From: CAIMUM01 sp034429715
GTDB lineage: Bacteria > Chloroflexota > Dehalococcoidia > GIF9 > UBA5629
Direction of reading: 5' to 3'
DNA: 64,000 nucleotides
NCBI GenBank assembly: GCA_034429715.1
Contig: DAOUFR010000074.1
Coordinates: 1-64,000 of the forward strand
The translations under genes were made by a program, and so were the position numbers. The notes under the pieces are model-generated. The model had not been told where the DNA came from, did not search any database, and saw only the letters and a list, made by a program, of their open reading frames with translations. Position 1 is the first letter of the stretch; every line of letters starts with the position of its first letter. Positions 1 through 8,164 of the stretch are shown here, one piece after another.

Positions 1-867
1 GTGGATGTATGCGATGACATCGACGGCGTCAGCCAGGCCTTCGCAGTCGATGCTGAAGCTAAAAAGGCCGGCATCACCATCGTAAGCGGGCTGGGCGACA
101 GCCCCGGGCTGACTAACATACTGGCTAAATACTGCTGCGATCAACTGGACAGTGTGGAAGATATCAACATCCTCTGGGTCGCCCCTTTAAGCGAGGTGGG
201 TCTGGCGCAATATTTCCACGGCATACATTGTTTCGCTTTTCCCCATCAATACGTGAAAGGCAAACTGGTTGACCTGGACGGTAGGGTGACGGTCGAGTTC
301 GGTGAACCGATAGGCAAGATCGAGCTGCTGTACTGCGACCATCCCGAGCCTTTTACGCTGCCGCGTTATATCAAAGGCGTGAAGAATGTGATCTGCGCCG
401 GGGCTGTCTGGCCGGAGGTCCCCGGGCTATCGATGTCGGCCATAGCCGGTTTCAAAGATTACCTGATGCAGCCGGTCAAGCTCCGTGGCGCCGAAATCAC
501 CCCCATCGAGGTGCTCTCACATATGGCATATAACCTGGTGCAGAAACAGATCGAGCAATGGAAGAAGGAAGGGAGGGAGTACAGGTACGGCGGCACAATT
601 ATCGAGGTCAAGGGGCTTAAGGACGGCAAAAAGACGAGACTATTGTTTTCCGGTGTGGGAAAAGGGATGACGACAACGCCGCGCACGCTGGTCACGGTAG
701 CCAAGATGGTGGCAGGAGGTCAGGTAAAAGTGAAAGGAGCTTATGCGGCCGAGGGTTGCGTCGACCCTCAGGATTTCATGAAGGCCTTCAGCGAGGGCTT
801 TGCCACCATAAAAACCATGCCTGCCGACAAGCCCAACGAGTTCATCGTCGATATCGTCCCGGTTTAA
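1..867 (+). CDS. Saccharopine dehydrogenase-like oxidoreductase, C-terminal part (5' truncated by window edge)
   Basis: The frame is open from base 1, so the GTG there is probably an internal valine and the gene begins outside the window. The visible 288 residues lack the N-terminal Rossmann NAD(P)-binding fold expected of this roughly 390-400 residue family. They carry the family-like stretch GLGDSPGLTNILAKY near residue 30 and a long alpha/beta C-terminal domain. Relatives act on amino acids or polyamines (saccharopine, lysine, carboxynorspermidine), and the substrate cannot be read from this part. The gene ends in a strong hairpin terminator shared with the convergent carbonic anhydrase gene. 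Family-level call only. Confidence 0.72.
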   Translation: MDVCDDIDGVSQAFAVDAEAKKAGITIVSGLGDSPGLTNILAKYCCDQLDSVEDINILWVAPLSEVGLAQYFHGIHCFAFPHQYVKGKLVDLDGRVTVEFGEPIGKIELLYCDHPEPFTLPRYIKGVKNVICAGAVWPEVPGLSMSAIAGFKDYLMQPVKLRGAEITPIEVLSHMAYNLVQKQIEQWKKEGREYRYGGTIIEVKGLKDGKKTRLLFSGVGKGMTTTPRTLVTVAKMVAGGQVKVKGAYAAEGCVDPQDFMKAFSEGFATIKTMPADKPNEFIVDIVPV

Positions 868-884
868 TTCGCCTGTAAAAGTTA

Positions 885-917
885 GGGGGCGGGCTTCACG
901 GCCCGCCCCCTTTATTT
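885..917. terminator. Bidirectional intrinsic terminator
   Basis: A perfect 10-bp GC stem (885-894 with 901-910) around a 6-nt loop is followed by TTTATTT on the plus strand. It lies between two convergent genes and overlaps the stop region of the minus-strand gene. It belongs to the family of GGGGCGGG-type intergenic hairpins seen several times in this window. Confidence 0.8.
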
Positions 918-1433
918 AATGTCGGAATCGCCCAAACCGTGCTGCACGTATTCCCGGGCGAGCTTGACGTAGGTTTCGTTGCCAAATTTTATTTGTGCGA
1001 TCTTATCATCGCTGAGCTGCTCTTTGATCTTGGCAGGGCTGCCCATTACTAAAGACCTGGGAGGTATCTTTGTATTGGGCGTAACCAGCGCGCCTGCGGC
1101 GATGAAGCAATTCTCGCCGATCTCAACGCCGTGCAGCAGAACGGCACATACACCTATCATCGACCCGTCGCCGATGGATTTACAATGCAGCATCGCGCCG
1201 TGCCCGACCAGCACGTTCTCACCGATAACGCAGTCCCACGTATGAACGGTGCAGTTATCCTCTATAGCGGAGTTCCTGCCGATAGTGATGTTACCGAAAT
1301 CGCCGCGTATTACGGCGCCCGGCCAGACGCTGGCGTTCTCCCCGATTGTGACGTCTCCCACAACATAGGCAGCCTCGCTGATAAACGCCGTGGGGTGTAT
1401 TTGCGGCGTCTTTCCTTTAAAGCTTCTGATCAC
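912..1433 (-). CDS. Gamma-class carbonic anhydrase family protein (left-handed beta-helix)
   Basis: This is a 173-residue protein made of hexapeptide repeats (left-handed beta-helix) such as VGDVTIGENA and AVIRGDFGNI. Three histidines sit where gamma carbonic anhydrases bind metal: His64 (VHT), His78 (GHG) and His83 (LHC). The 78/83 spacing is the family spacing. I chose the GTG at 1433 because AGGAGG lies 4 nt upstream and the protein then starts in the usual position (VIRSFKGKTP). A longer frame begins at 1529 but adds a non-conserved extension. Likely a cytosolic trimer acting on CO2/bicarbonate, although some family members (PaaY/CaiE-like) have other or unknown activities. Monocistronic by context. 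Confidence 0.85.
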   Translation of the reverse strand: MIRSFKGKTPQIHPTAFISEAAYVVGDVTIGENASVWPGAVIRGDFGNITIGRNSAIEDNCTVHTWDCVIGENVLVGHGAMLHCKSIGDGSMIGVCAVLLHGVEIGENCFIAAGALVTPNTKIPPRSLVMGSPAKIKEQLSDDKIAQIKFGNETYVKLAREYVQHGLGDSDIK

Positions 1434-1667
1434 GGATCCTCCTGTGCGGCAAACGGGCATCGTTATTATAGTCAGTGCCCGCAGCGGGTGCATAAATAAT
1501 AGCAGATAAATACCTGTCAGTGGCATCATCCGGCCGACTGGAAATGCAGGTGAATTGAGTTGTATGATTAGAGCATATTGAGATTTAATATAGATTATTT
1601 CCGGGGTGGCTGAGATTTTAAAAGGTGCCCGATATCAGCGAAGATTACTAATGCAGGAGGTATAAAG

Positions 1668-2762
1668 TTGGCTTCAGAAAGTGCAACATTCAGGAAGGTC
1701 TGGATTGCCGCGCTGGTGATACTGGGAATCGCACTGGTGCTCTGGCTATGCTATATCTCGCTGCCCGTGCTGATACCGTTTTTTGTGGGCATACTACTGG
1801 CCTATCTGCTGTTCCCGCTGGTGACCTGGCTGGAGCGAATACTGCCGCCCAAAGGCAAAAGGAAGGGTTTTAAGAGGGTCATAGCGGTAATCATTGTGTT
1901 CGTCCTGTTTACCCTGTTGCTCATCGCATTCATCGTATATATCGGGGCTGCCATAGTCAGCGCTTCCACGGCACTGGTAAGCAGGGCGCCTGAATTCGTC
2001 GATAAAGCCATGACGCAGGTCAACCAGTGGATGACCGTGATACAGACGACCGTGTCGCCGGACACCATAACCACTGTCAGGGAATCCATAACCAATGCCG
2101 GCCCTGCCATCAGCAAATTCATTCAGGACTTTATTGTGGGCAGTATAGCGGTCATCCCCTCCAGCATGCCGACCATACTGGGCTTTATCACCCTTCCCTT
2201 CTTCCTGATTTTCGTCCTGCTGAACTACGAGAGGTACGGGAAGTACTTCAACGAGATATTTCCGGCCAGGGTGGCCAGACACAGCACGAAAATTCTGACC
2301 ATTTTCGGCACTCAAATGGGGCGCTACATCCGTTTTATGATTATTATGGCTGCCATCGAAGGTACGCTGGTCACCATCGGGCTTTATATTGTCGGGATGG
2401 AGTACTCGCTGGCCATGGGCGCGGTGGCAGCATTCACGCAGGTGATACCCATCATCGGCCCCTTTATATCGGCGGCCGTCATCCTGCTGATGACACTGGC
2501 GCTCAAGCCGGAGGCCATGTTAATGGTGTTTATCGTGCTGGCGGCAGCCTATTTGATTGTCATGGCGTTACAGGGATTGGTGCAGGAGAAGCACTTCCCT
2601 CTTGACCCGGGGGTTGTCATGGTGCTTATGACGGTTGGTGGCTTTATAGGCAGTTACTGGGGAATAATACTGGCACTGCCGGTGGGGGCGACGGTCTGGC
2701 AGATATATAAGTACTTCCGCGATGAATCCAAAGCAGAAAAGCTAAAAACAGAGCAGACCTGA
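1668..2762 (+). CDS. AI-2E family transporter (PerM/YdiK-like permease)
   Basis: This 364-residue integral membrane protein has about seven or eight hydrophobic segments. An N-terminal pair spans residues about 12-60, a helix lies near 75-105, and a dense C-terminal block covers about 165-345. That layout is typical of the AI-2E/PerM family. A Lys/Arg-rich loop (KGKRKGFKR) follows the first pair, consistent with an inside-positive loop. Translation starts at TTG 1668, set by AGGAGG at 1655-1660 with 7-nt spacing. Characterised relatives export autoinducer-2 or act as Na+/H+ antiporters, and the substrate here is unknown. It stands alone between a carbonic anhydrase and a phosphodiesterase gene, both on the other strand. 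Confidence 0.85.
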   Translation: MASESATFRKVWIAALVILGIALVLWLCYISLPVLIPFFVGILLAYLLFPLVTWLERILPPKGKRKGFKRVIAVIIVFVLFTLLLIAFIVYIGAAIVSASTALVSRAPEFVDKAMTQVNQWMTVIQTTVSPDTITTVRESITNAGPAISKFIQDFIVGSIAVIPSSMPTILGFITLPFFLIFVLLNYERYGKYFNEIFPARVARHSTKILTIFGTQMGRYIRFMIIMAAIEGTLVTIGLYIVGMEYSLAMGAVAAFTQVIPIIGPFISAAVILLMTLALKPEAMLMVFIVLAAAYLIVMALQGLVQEKHFPLDPGVVMVLMTVGGFIGSYWGIILALPVGATVWQIYKYFRDESKAEKLKTEQT

Positions 2763-2821
2763 GCGGAAGTACTATTATTAGGATAGACATGGCAGGTAGT
2801 TTTAACTGTGGTGGTCGGCGG

Positions 2822-3403
2822 CTACTGCAAGTAGCTATCGGGGCGACCGTTGAGACCGCAGCAGTATGAAACCGCCTTACTGGCCAGTCCGACGTAGCGA
2901 TTGAGGTAGTAATAGCGCCTGGTCTCGATCGTTATCAATTCGCCGCTAATATCCTCTCCCACGGTTAAGACACCGTAACTGCGGTGCATGGCGGGAAAGC
3001 GGCCGCAGACGCTGCCGGGATTGAAGAAGAGGATTCCATCTTCGACGGTGTTACGGGCGGAATGGGTGTGGCCGTAGAGGATGGCGTCCAGCTTGCCGTC
3101 GAACTGAGTGAGCAACCCCCATTTGAATCCAAAGGGAAAGACACAGCCGTGCCCGTGTATGATGCCGACACGCTTGTCACCTATCTCCACCAGGTCTTTT
3201 TCAGGCAGGCCCGGAATATGCGAATCATGGTTGCCGGCCACACCGTGGAAATCGCTGATCTCCTTGAGGTCGTTGACAAGGTCTTCGGAATGGAAATCGC
3301 CCAGATGAACGACCATATCCATTCGGGTCAGGGCATTTATTAAAGAAGAGGGCAATTCGCTGATGCGGTGGACGTGGGTATCAGATATAACACCTATTTT
3401 CAT
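2822..3403 (-). CDS. YfcE/MJ0936-type metallophosphoesterase
   Basis: This 193-residue calcineurin-like phosphoesterase has the full metal-binding motif set: DTH near residue 8, GD near 36, GNHD near 57, GHGC near 84, and GHTH near 111. Proteins of this size and motif order are Mn/Ni-dependent cytosolic phosphodiesterases (YfcE, MJ0936). The physiological substrate is usually unknown. About 40 residues after the core, rich in Tyr and Cys, extend beyond the usual 155-165 residue family length. The gene has its own promoter (3455-3483) and no operon partner. Confidence 0.85.
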   Translation of the reverse strand: MKIGVISDTHVHRISELPSSLINALTRMDMVVHLGDFHSEDLVNDLKEISDFHGVAGNHDSHIPGLPEKDLVEIGDKRVGIIHGHGCVFPFGFKWGLLTQFDGKLDAILYGHTHSARNTVEDGILFFNPGSVCGRFPAMHRSYGVLTVGEDISGELITIETRRYYYLNRYVGLASKAVSYCCGLNGRPDSYLQ

Positions 3404-3454
3404 GATATTTATTAATTAAAATAATTCTATTTTCAGGGGGCTAAATACGGCCAC

Positions 3455-3483
3455 ATTATAGCCTTTCGACAAACGATTGTCCA
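3455..3483 (-). promoter_or_regulatory. Sigma-70-type promoter for the phosphodiesterase gene
   Basis: Read on the minus strand, TGGACA (3483-3478), a 17-bp spacer and TATAAT (3460-3455) give 11 of 12 consensus bases. Transcription would begin near 3448, about 45 nt before the start codon at 3403. Confidence 0.55.
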
Positions 3484-3521
3484 TCGTCGGATGTGTCCTG
3501 CACATATGGAAGACAATGCTG

Positions 3522-3845
3522 TCATCCGCTGAATTCGCCCAGGTTTAGCCCCACCACGCCCGCTATGACCAGCGCCATGGAGACGGCCTTGAGCAGCGTG
3601 AAAGGCTCTTTAAACCAGAAAAGCCCGATAAGAGCGATGAGAAAGGTGCCTACCCCCGACCAGATGGCGTAAGAAATGCTCAGGTCGAGCTTCCTGACGG
3701 CATATGCCATGAGAGTAAAGCTCACCCCGTAAAAAACGAAAATAAGCACTGAAGGGACCCATTTTGTGAATCCGTCGGAAAGCTTCAAACAGGTGGTCCC
3801 GCAGACCTCCATGCAGATGGCAGCGACAAGCAATACCCAGCTCAT
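3522..3845 (-). CDS. Small multidrug resistance (SMR) family transporter
   Basis: This 107-residue protein has four predicted transmembrane helices and the SMR signature. The first helix has the conserved glutamate (CMEVCGTTCLKLSDGF) that binds H+ and cationic substrate in EmrE. Later come SYAIWSGVGTF, the characteristic third-helix region, and GVVGLNL at the end. The start is placed at ATG 3845 (MSWVLL), the usual family start, with AAGGA about 10 nt upstream. A GTG at 3854 would sit almost on that ribosome site. It is probably an antiporter for quaternary ammonium, guanidinium or similar cations, and single-gene SMRs usually work as dual-topology homodimers. Confidence 0.85.
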   Translation of the reverse strand: MSWVLLVAAICMEVCGTTCLKLSDGFTKWVPSVLIFVFYGVSFTLMAYAVRKLDLSISYAIWSGVGTFLIALIGLFWFKEPFTLLKAVSMALVIAGVVGLNLGEFSG

Positions 3846-3899
3846 AATATTCACATCCTTTTCCGATGCATTTTGAGAGGATTATACAGGTAACAACAG

Positions 3900-3954
3900 G
3901 TCATTGCGAGGGATACAGTGACCGGTTGAACGAAAAAGCGATGACAATCCATCG
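3900..3954. repeat. Degenerate REP-like palindrome (CATTGCGAG ... CAATCC)
   Basis: The stretch begins TCATTGCGAGGG and ends GATGACAATCC. This recalls the dispersed CATTGCGAG...GCAATC palindromic elements common in Dehalococcoidia and other bacterial genomes. Only one clear copy is visible in the window, so calling it a repeat rests on recognition of the motif, not on copies seen here. It overlaps the promoter of the glycerate kinase gene. Confidence 0.35.
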
Positions 3955-3969
3955 CTGAAGGCGTATAAT
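3941..3969 (+). promoter_or_regulatory. Sigma-70-type promoter for the glycerate kinase gene
   Basis: ATGACA (3941-3946), a 17-bp spacer and TATAAT (3964-3969) match 11 of 12 consensus bases. The predicted start is near 3976, giving a leader of about 36 nt before ATG 4012. Confidence 0.6.
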
Positions 3970-4011
3970 TTCTACCGTTTTGCGCTTATTTGATTATGAG
4001 AATACCCGACC

Positions 4012-5355
4012 ATGATTATTAAAAACCGCGAGGAGCTTATCACTTCCGGTCAGCGCGCCAGGGCCATCGAGTTGATCGAGGCCGGCATCAGCCGGGTACT
4101 GCCCTCCAACCTGATGCGCGTTTCTGTGCAATATAACCAGAGGCGAAAACGCCTGTCCATCAATGGCCAAAGATATGATTTATCGAAGGGCAGGATCTTT
4201 GTGGTAGGAGGAGGCAAGGCCTCGGGATCAATGGCTGCAGAACTCGAAAATATAATGGGTACTGATTCAATAACCGCCGGCATCGTCAACAGCAAATCCG
4301 GTGGCACTGATCTGGGCAGAATACGGGTCGTTCGCGCCGGGCATCCCGTTCCCGATGAAGCGGGTGTAAACAGCGTAAGGGAGATGCTGTCGATGAAAAC
4401 CCGGTACGGCATCGGTAAAGGTGACCTGGTGATAAATCTGATATCGGGCGGAGGATCCTCTCTGCTGCCCGGTCCAGTTAATGGAGTTACACTGGAGGAT
4501 AAGCAGGTTGTTACACAGCTTCTTCTGAGATGTGGCGCCGATATCAGGGAAATCAATGCGGTGCGTAAACACGTATCGCTGATCAAGGGCGGTGGGCTGG
4601 CCCGCTTTTTCGCCCCGGCCCGGATCATATCTCTCATAATCTCCGACGTGGTCGGCGATGACCTGGACGTGATTGCGTCGGGCCCCGCCGTGCCGGATCC
4701 GTCGACTTATCAAGATGCGTTCGGAGTGCTGCAGAAATACGACCTGCTGGATAAAGCGCCGCAGAGAGTCGTCGATTTCATACGCAGGGGCAGCGAAGGG
4801 TTGGAAGAGGAAACGCCCAAGAGGCTGCGTAATTGTAAAAATCACCTTATAGGGAATAATCGTATGGCACTGGAAGCTATGGCCGAGAAGGCCAGAGACC
4901 TCGGAATCAAACCGTGCATCATCACATCAAAAATGAGTGGCGATACCGTCGAATACGCTTACAGCATGGCTGCTAAAGTGGAGGAGGGACAATACAAGGG
5001 TTTTGGCGCCCTGCTAATCGGGGGTGAGACGACGCCGACGCTGCCCGAGCATGCCGGTAAAGGGGGTAGAAACCAGCATTATGCGGCAGTATCAATGCTG
5101 ACAATGCGGAGATATACCCCGCCCTGGGTGGTGGCCTCGGCCGGAACCGACGGCTCGGACTACCTGGCGGATGTGGCCGGCGCGATCGTAGACGATCGTT
5201 CCCTGGCTGCGGCTCAGACGGCAGGCTTGGATGTCGAAGGTTATATCAACAGGTTCGACAGCAATACGCTTTTCACCAGAATGGGCAGGTCGTTAATTAT
5301 TACCGGTCCCACGGGGACCAACGTGAGTGACGTTTTAGTTTACCTGCTCGGTTGA
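4012..5355 (+). CDS. Glycerate 2-kinase (GckA/TtuD type, DUF4147 + MOFRL domains)
   Basis: This 447-residue protein has an N-terminal DUF4147 domain, with the glycine-rich VVGGGKASGSMA near residue 65 and NLISGGGSSLLPGP near 140. It also has a C-terminal MOFRL domain, with IGGETTPTL near 340 and the Thr-Asp-Gly-Ser-Asp motif near 378. This is the ATP-dependent class that phosphorylates D-glycerate to 2-phosphoglycerate, feeding lower glycolysis. Full length for the family. A strong promoter precedes it, and its last 21 bases overlap the end of the convergent GNAT gene. No other glycerate or glyoxylate genes are next to it. Confidence 0.88.
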   Translation: MIIKNREELITSGQRARAIELIEAGISRVLPSNLMRVSVQYNQRRKRLSINGQRYDLSKGRIFVVGGGKASGSMAAELENIMGTDSITAGIVNSKSGGTDLGRIRVVRAGHPVPDEAGVNSVREMLSMKTRYGIGKGDLVINLISGGGSSLLPGPVNGVTLEDKQVVTQLLLRCGADIREINAVRKHVSLIKGGGLARFFAPARIISLIISDVVGDDLDVIASGPAVPDPSTYQDAFGVLQKYDLLDKAPQRVVDFIRRGSEGLEEETPKRLRNCKNHLIGNNRMALEAMAEKARDLGIKPCIITSKMSGDTVEYAYSMAAKVEEGQYKGFGALLIGGETTPTLPEHAGKGGRNQHYAAVSMLTMRRYTPPWVVASAGTDGSDYLADVAGAIVDDRSLAAAQTAGLDVEGYINRFDSNTLFTRMGRSLIITGPTGTNVSDVLVYLLG

Positions 5356-5835
5356 GACGGCCTTCTCCATAAAGCAGACCACAAAAGGCAGATGCTCGAA
5401 TTGTTTGGTGCCGGTCTGTATGAAGCCCAGCGATTTGTACCAATCCTTTAAAACAGTCTGATTATCTATCATTCCCAGAGCGACCTTTGTACCGCCCCGG
5501 TCTTTTACATAGTCCAGCACGAATTCGGTTAGCTTCCTGCCGTATCCGAGATGCCTGAATTGAGGCTTTACGGCAAGCCGGCCAAGGTAATAAGTGCCGC
5601 CCTCAGCTTTTTCGATGACTACAAAACCTATTTGGGCTCCATCCAGGTAAAGGCCGAAGAAGGCTGCTTTCTTGTGCAGCTCAAGCAATTGCTCCCTGGT
5701 TGAGAAGAACGGGTGCGTGGGGGCATTTTCTCTGGTCAGGTTGAACTCCCGTGCTACTGTGCCGAAGGCCTCCCTTATCACCTCGACGCTTTCTGCGATC
5801 TGGTCGTGAGTGGATATTTCTCTGATCTCAATCAT
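5335..5835 (-). CDS. GNAT family N-acetyltransferase
   Basis: This 166-residue protein has the GNAT acetyl-CoA binding motif QFRHLGYGRKL (family R/Q-x-x-G-x-G/A) near residue 93. It is followed by VALGMIDNQTVLKDWYKSLGF, the typical beta-strand and N-x-x-A-x-x-x-Y-x-x-x-G-F region. The acceptor substrate is not predictable. It ends by overlapping the glycerate kinase gene tail to tail, so the two mRNAs are complementary for about 20 bases. No convincing Shine-Dalgarno sequence precedes the ATG at 5835. The upstream gap holds two hairpin repeats. Confidence 0.82.
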   Translation of the reverse strand: MIEIREISTHDQIAESVEVIREAFGTVAREFNLTRENAPTHPFFSTREQLLELHKKAAFFGLYLDGAQIGFVVIEKAEGGTYYLGRLAVKPQFRHLGYGRKLTEFVLDYVKDRGGTKVALGMIDNQTVLKDWYKSLGFIQTGTKQFEHLPFVVCFMEKAVSTEQVN

Positions 5836-5860
5836 AGTAGATTATTGATAATCCCGATAC

Positions 5861-5941
5861 GGGCGCACCTGAAGGTACGCCCCTACATTGTAGGGATTGC
5901 ACGATTCATCAAGATGTTGGGGCGGGTTTTTAAACCCGTCC
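5861..5941. repeat. Two tandem GC-rich hairpin elements in an intergenic gap
   Basis: The 124-bp gap between two minus-strand genes carries two hairpins. At 5861-5882, GGGCG and an inner ACC pair with GGT and CGCCC around a TGAA loop (one C-A mismatch). At 5920-5941, GGCGGGTTT pairs with AAACCCGTCC. Both resemble the GGGGCGGGT..ACCCGCCCC hairpins at 885-910 and 22221-22250. They may be terminators for the C69 peptidase gene or copies of a dispersed repeat. I see no coding potential in the gap. Confidence 0.55.
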
Positions 5942-5959
5942 GATATATGGTTGCTGCGA

Positions 5960-7264
5960 TCAGACTGTTCCATTCAATTTATGATAGCCCTGCCAGTAGC
6001 GCCGGTAGAGCCAGCCATGCTTGATTTTGGGCAGGGACTCCAGCTGCGCTCCCCAGTCGGTTACGATCTTCCTGGCCCGGCTGAAATAGCTGTCGATGGC
6101 GGCCTGGTTCAAGGGAACGCGCTTCTCTTCGACGGCCTGGATCATCTCCTGCTCGTATTCCTGTATTTTGTGATGAGCAGCTTTCCGGGCTGAGGGGAAG
6201 TGGTGCAGCGCTTTACGATGGATCTTTTCGGATTCCCACCAGTAGACTTCCGGGCTGTATTCCGCCCCGCCTTCCAGGTATCCCGCCGGATTGATGGTGC
6301 CGGGAGCGAAGATGGGGTAGAAGGGGCTGAGGCAGGGATTGGAGGCGCCTGTAACGTAGTAATACCGGCCTTTGCTGCTGACGTTTCCCACCATTGACCC
6401 CACCGTCTGGCTGCGTCGGATGAGCTTGTCGGCCGCATGCATACATACCGTGCCGCCGTGCTTATGCGGGAGGAAATCCTCCCTCCCACCATGATGGCGC
6501 AGGATGGCCATGAAGTCGGCGGTCGTGAGGTCTCCTTTCTTCAGCGCCAGGTTGTCCCTGGAACAGATCTGCCTTGCTTTGCCTGCAGCGCCCCAGGTTA
6601 TGATGGGATCCGAATAGCATTTCCTCAGGTTGAAGTCCGCCGCGCTTCCGCACCAGCCTTTCCTGATTGCATTTTCAATCAGTCCGGGCGATACCGCGTC
6701 GAAGTCCTTCTCCAGCGAGAGCACGTTGGAAATGCTCCAGTGGTCCGTTATCTTTTTCCAGGCCCACCATGACTTGACGCTTTCCAGCACGTAGGCTTCG
6801 CTCTCATCGGCTATCAGCCAGCTGTTCATATACAGGAACTTCTGGCGGTAACCGCAGTTGCCGCCCTGACCGTGCTCCTCGAGCAGGCGGATAATGGTAT
6901 CCATTGCCTCGCGTGCTGTTTTACCACGTTCCAGAGCCAGGCGCAGCAGGTCCATGCCGGTCAGGCCGTTAGCGGAGGGTTTTTCACGTGTGAAAACGGC
7001 CTCATTGCCGATCATGACGCCATATTCGTTGGCGCCCATCTCGGCGCCGTACATCCAGAACGGCTGTGAGAGCAGTACGCGTGCCGTTTCAGCAGCCTGC
7101 GGTATGGATATATAGGTACATTTGACCGTTTCGCCCGCCCTGTGCTGTTTGCGCGGGACGATGATAATATTCTGCACTTCATCAGGCTCCCGGTCGCTGT
7201 TCTTGCCGAAAAGTGTCACCCCTCCCCTGGTGGACGGGCCCAGGGCAACGATTGTATCGCACAT
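5960..7264 (-). CDS. Peptidase family C69 (dipeptidase / secernin-like) N-terminal nucleophile hydrolase
   Basis: The protein (434 residues) starts MCDTIVALGPSTRGG. The cysteine right after the initiator is the N-terminal nucleophile of family C69 after Met removal. The following FGKNSDREPDE stretch is the conserved segment of dipeptidase A/secernin proteins. NGLTGMDLLRLALER and the VCMHA region later in the protein also fit the fold. Relatives cleave dipeptides with broad specificity, although many are unassigned. There is no signal peptide, so it is cytosolic. AGGAGG lies about 9 nt upstream of ATG 7264. It is divergent from the SDR gene. Confidence 0.82.
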   Translation of the reverse strand: MCDTIVALGPSTRGGVTLFGKNSDREPDEVQNIIIVPRKQHRAGETVKCTYISIPQAAETARVLLSQPFWMYGAEMGANEYGVMIGNEAVFTREKPSANGLTGMDLLRLALERGKTAREAMDTIIRLLEEHGQGGNCGYRQKFLYMNSWLIADESEAYVLESVKSWWAWKKITDHWSISNVLSLEKDFDAVSPGLIENAIRKGWCGSAADFNLRKCYSDPIITWGAAGKARQICSRDNLALKKGDLTTADFMAILRHHGGREDFLPHKHGGTVCMHAADKLIRRSQTVGSMVGNVSSKGRYYYVTGASNPCLSPFYPIFAPGTINPAGYLEGGAEYSPEVYWWESEKIHRKALHHFPSARKAAHHKIQEYEQEMIQAVEEKRVPLNQAAIDSYFSRARKIVTDWGAQLESLPKIKHGWLYRRYWQGYHKLNGTV

Positions 7265-7320
7265 ATGAAGCCACCTCCTTTTGGTTATCGCCGCTGCATC
7301 TTAGCAGAATGCCGACAGGC

Positions 7321-7349
7321 TTGACAAAAGGCGGCAAGCTTCATAAAGT
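7321..7349 (+). promoter_or_regulatory. Sigma-70-type promoter for the SDR gene
   Basis: A perfect TTGACA (7321-7326), 17-bp spacer and TAAAGT (7344-7349) lie in the divergent gap between the peptidase and SDR genes. The predicted start is near 7356, about 35 nt before ATG 7391. Confidence 0.5.
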
Positions 7350-7390
7350 GGGATAACGCTTTTTTGCGATTTATGCGGAAGGAGTCTGAG

Positions 7391-8164
7391 ATGGCGAATT
7401 TAAAGCAATTTTCGTTAGAGGGCAAGGTCACGGTGGTCACCGGCGCCAGCCGTGGTATAGGGCGCGCCACCGCGCTGGCCTTTGCCCGGGCAGGTTCCGA
7501 TATCATACTGACCAGCCGCAAAGTCGAAGACCTGGAGAAGGTGGCCGCCGATATCCGGGCCGAGGGCAGGCGGGCGCTGGTTATCAGCGCGCACCTGGGT
7601 AAGATGGCCGATGTGAAAAAGGTTGCCGATACCGCCAGGGCCGCATTCAGTCGAATCGATATTCTCATTAACAACGCGGGCACCAGCCCTATCTTCTCTT
7701 CATTCCTGGAGACCGAGGAAAGGCTGTGGGATACCGTGATGGGACTGAACCTGAAGGGGCTATATTTTCTCAGCCAGGCTGTTGCGCGGGTAATGAAGGA
7801 ACAGGGAGGGGGTTGCATCATCAACGTTTCATCCATCGACGGGTACCTGCCCGAGATGGACAATGGTGTATACGCTGTCAGCAAGGCCGGGGTTATCATG
7901 GCCACCAAGGTGATGGCCAGGGAACTGGCCCCCTGCAATATTCGGGTCAATACCATCGCGCCCGGATTCGTGCACACAAAACTACTGGATTCCAGCTTTG
8001 AGGTGAGGCCCGGTCGGCAGGAAGAGTGCCGTAAAAGTATCCCCCTCGGTCGCATAGGTGAGCCCGAGGATATGGTGGGCACTATGATTTATCTGGCCTC
8101 GGATGCCTCCAAATATGTGACGGGGCATACGGTCATAGTGGACGGTGGACTGCTCTACGTTTAA
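7391..8164 (+). CDS. Short-chain dehydrogenase/reductase (classical SDR, FabG-like)
   Basis: This 257-residue protein has the Rossmann cofactor motif TGASRGIG near residue 17, NNAG near 95, and the catalytic Ser with YAVSK (Tyr-x-x-x-Lys) near 145-165. It also has the C-terminal YVTGHTVIVDGG of classical SDRs. It probably reduces or oxidises a carbonyl/hydroxyl with NAD(P), and the substrate is not assignable. The start at 7391 follows AAGGAG with 6-nt spacing. An in-frame TTG at 7364 exists but has no ribosome site. Its last four bases overlap the end of the convergent SpoIIE phosphatase gene. Confidence 0.85.
   Translation: MANLKQFSLEGKVTVVTGASRGIGRATALAFARAGSDIILTSRKVEDLEKVAADIRAEGRRALVISAHLGKMADVKKVADTARAAFSRIDILINNAGTSPIFSSFLETEERLWDTVMGLNLKGLYFLSQAVARVMKEQGGGCIINVSSIDGYLPEMDNGVYAVSKAGVIMATKVMARELAPCNIRVNTIAPGFVHTKLLDSSFEVRPGRQEECRKSIPLGRIGEPEDMVGTMIYLASDASKYVTGHTVIVDGGLLYV

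Noticed and set aside
1434..1667. 234-bp gap between divergent genes checked for RNA genes
   Set aside because: No tRNA-like T-loop or cloverleaf and no ORF; only AT-rich promoter-like sequence. Other gaps were scanned for tRNA signatures by eye with the same result.
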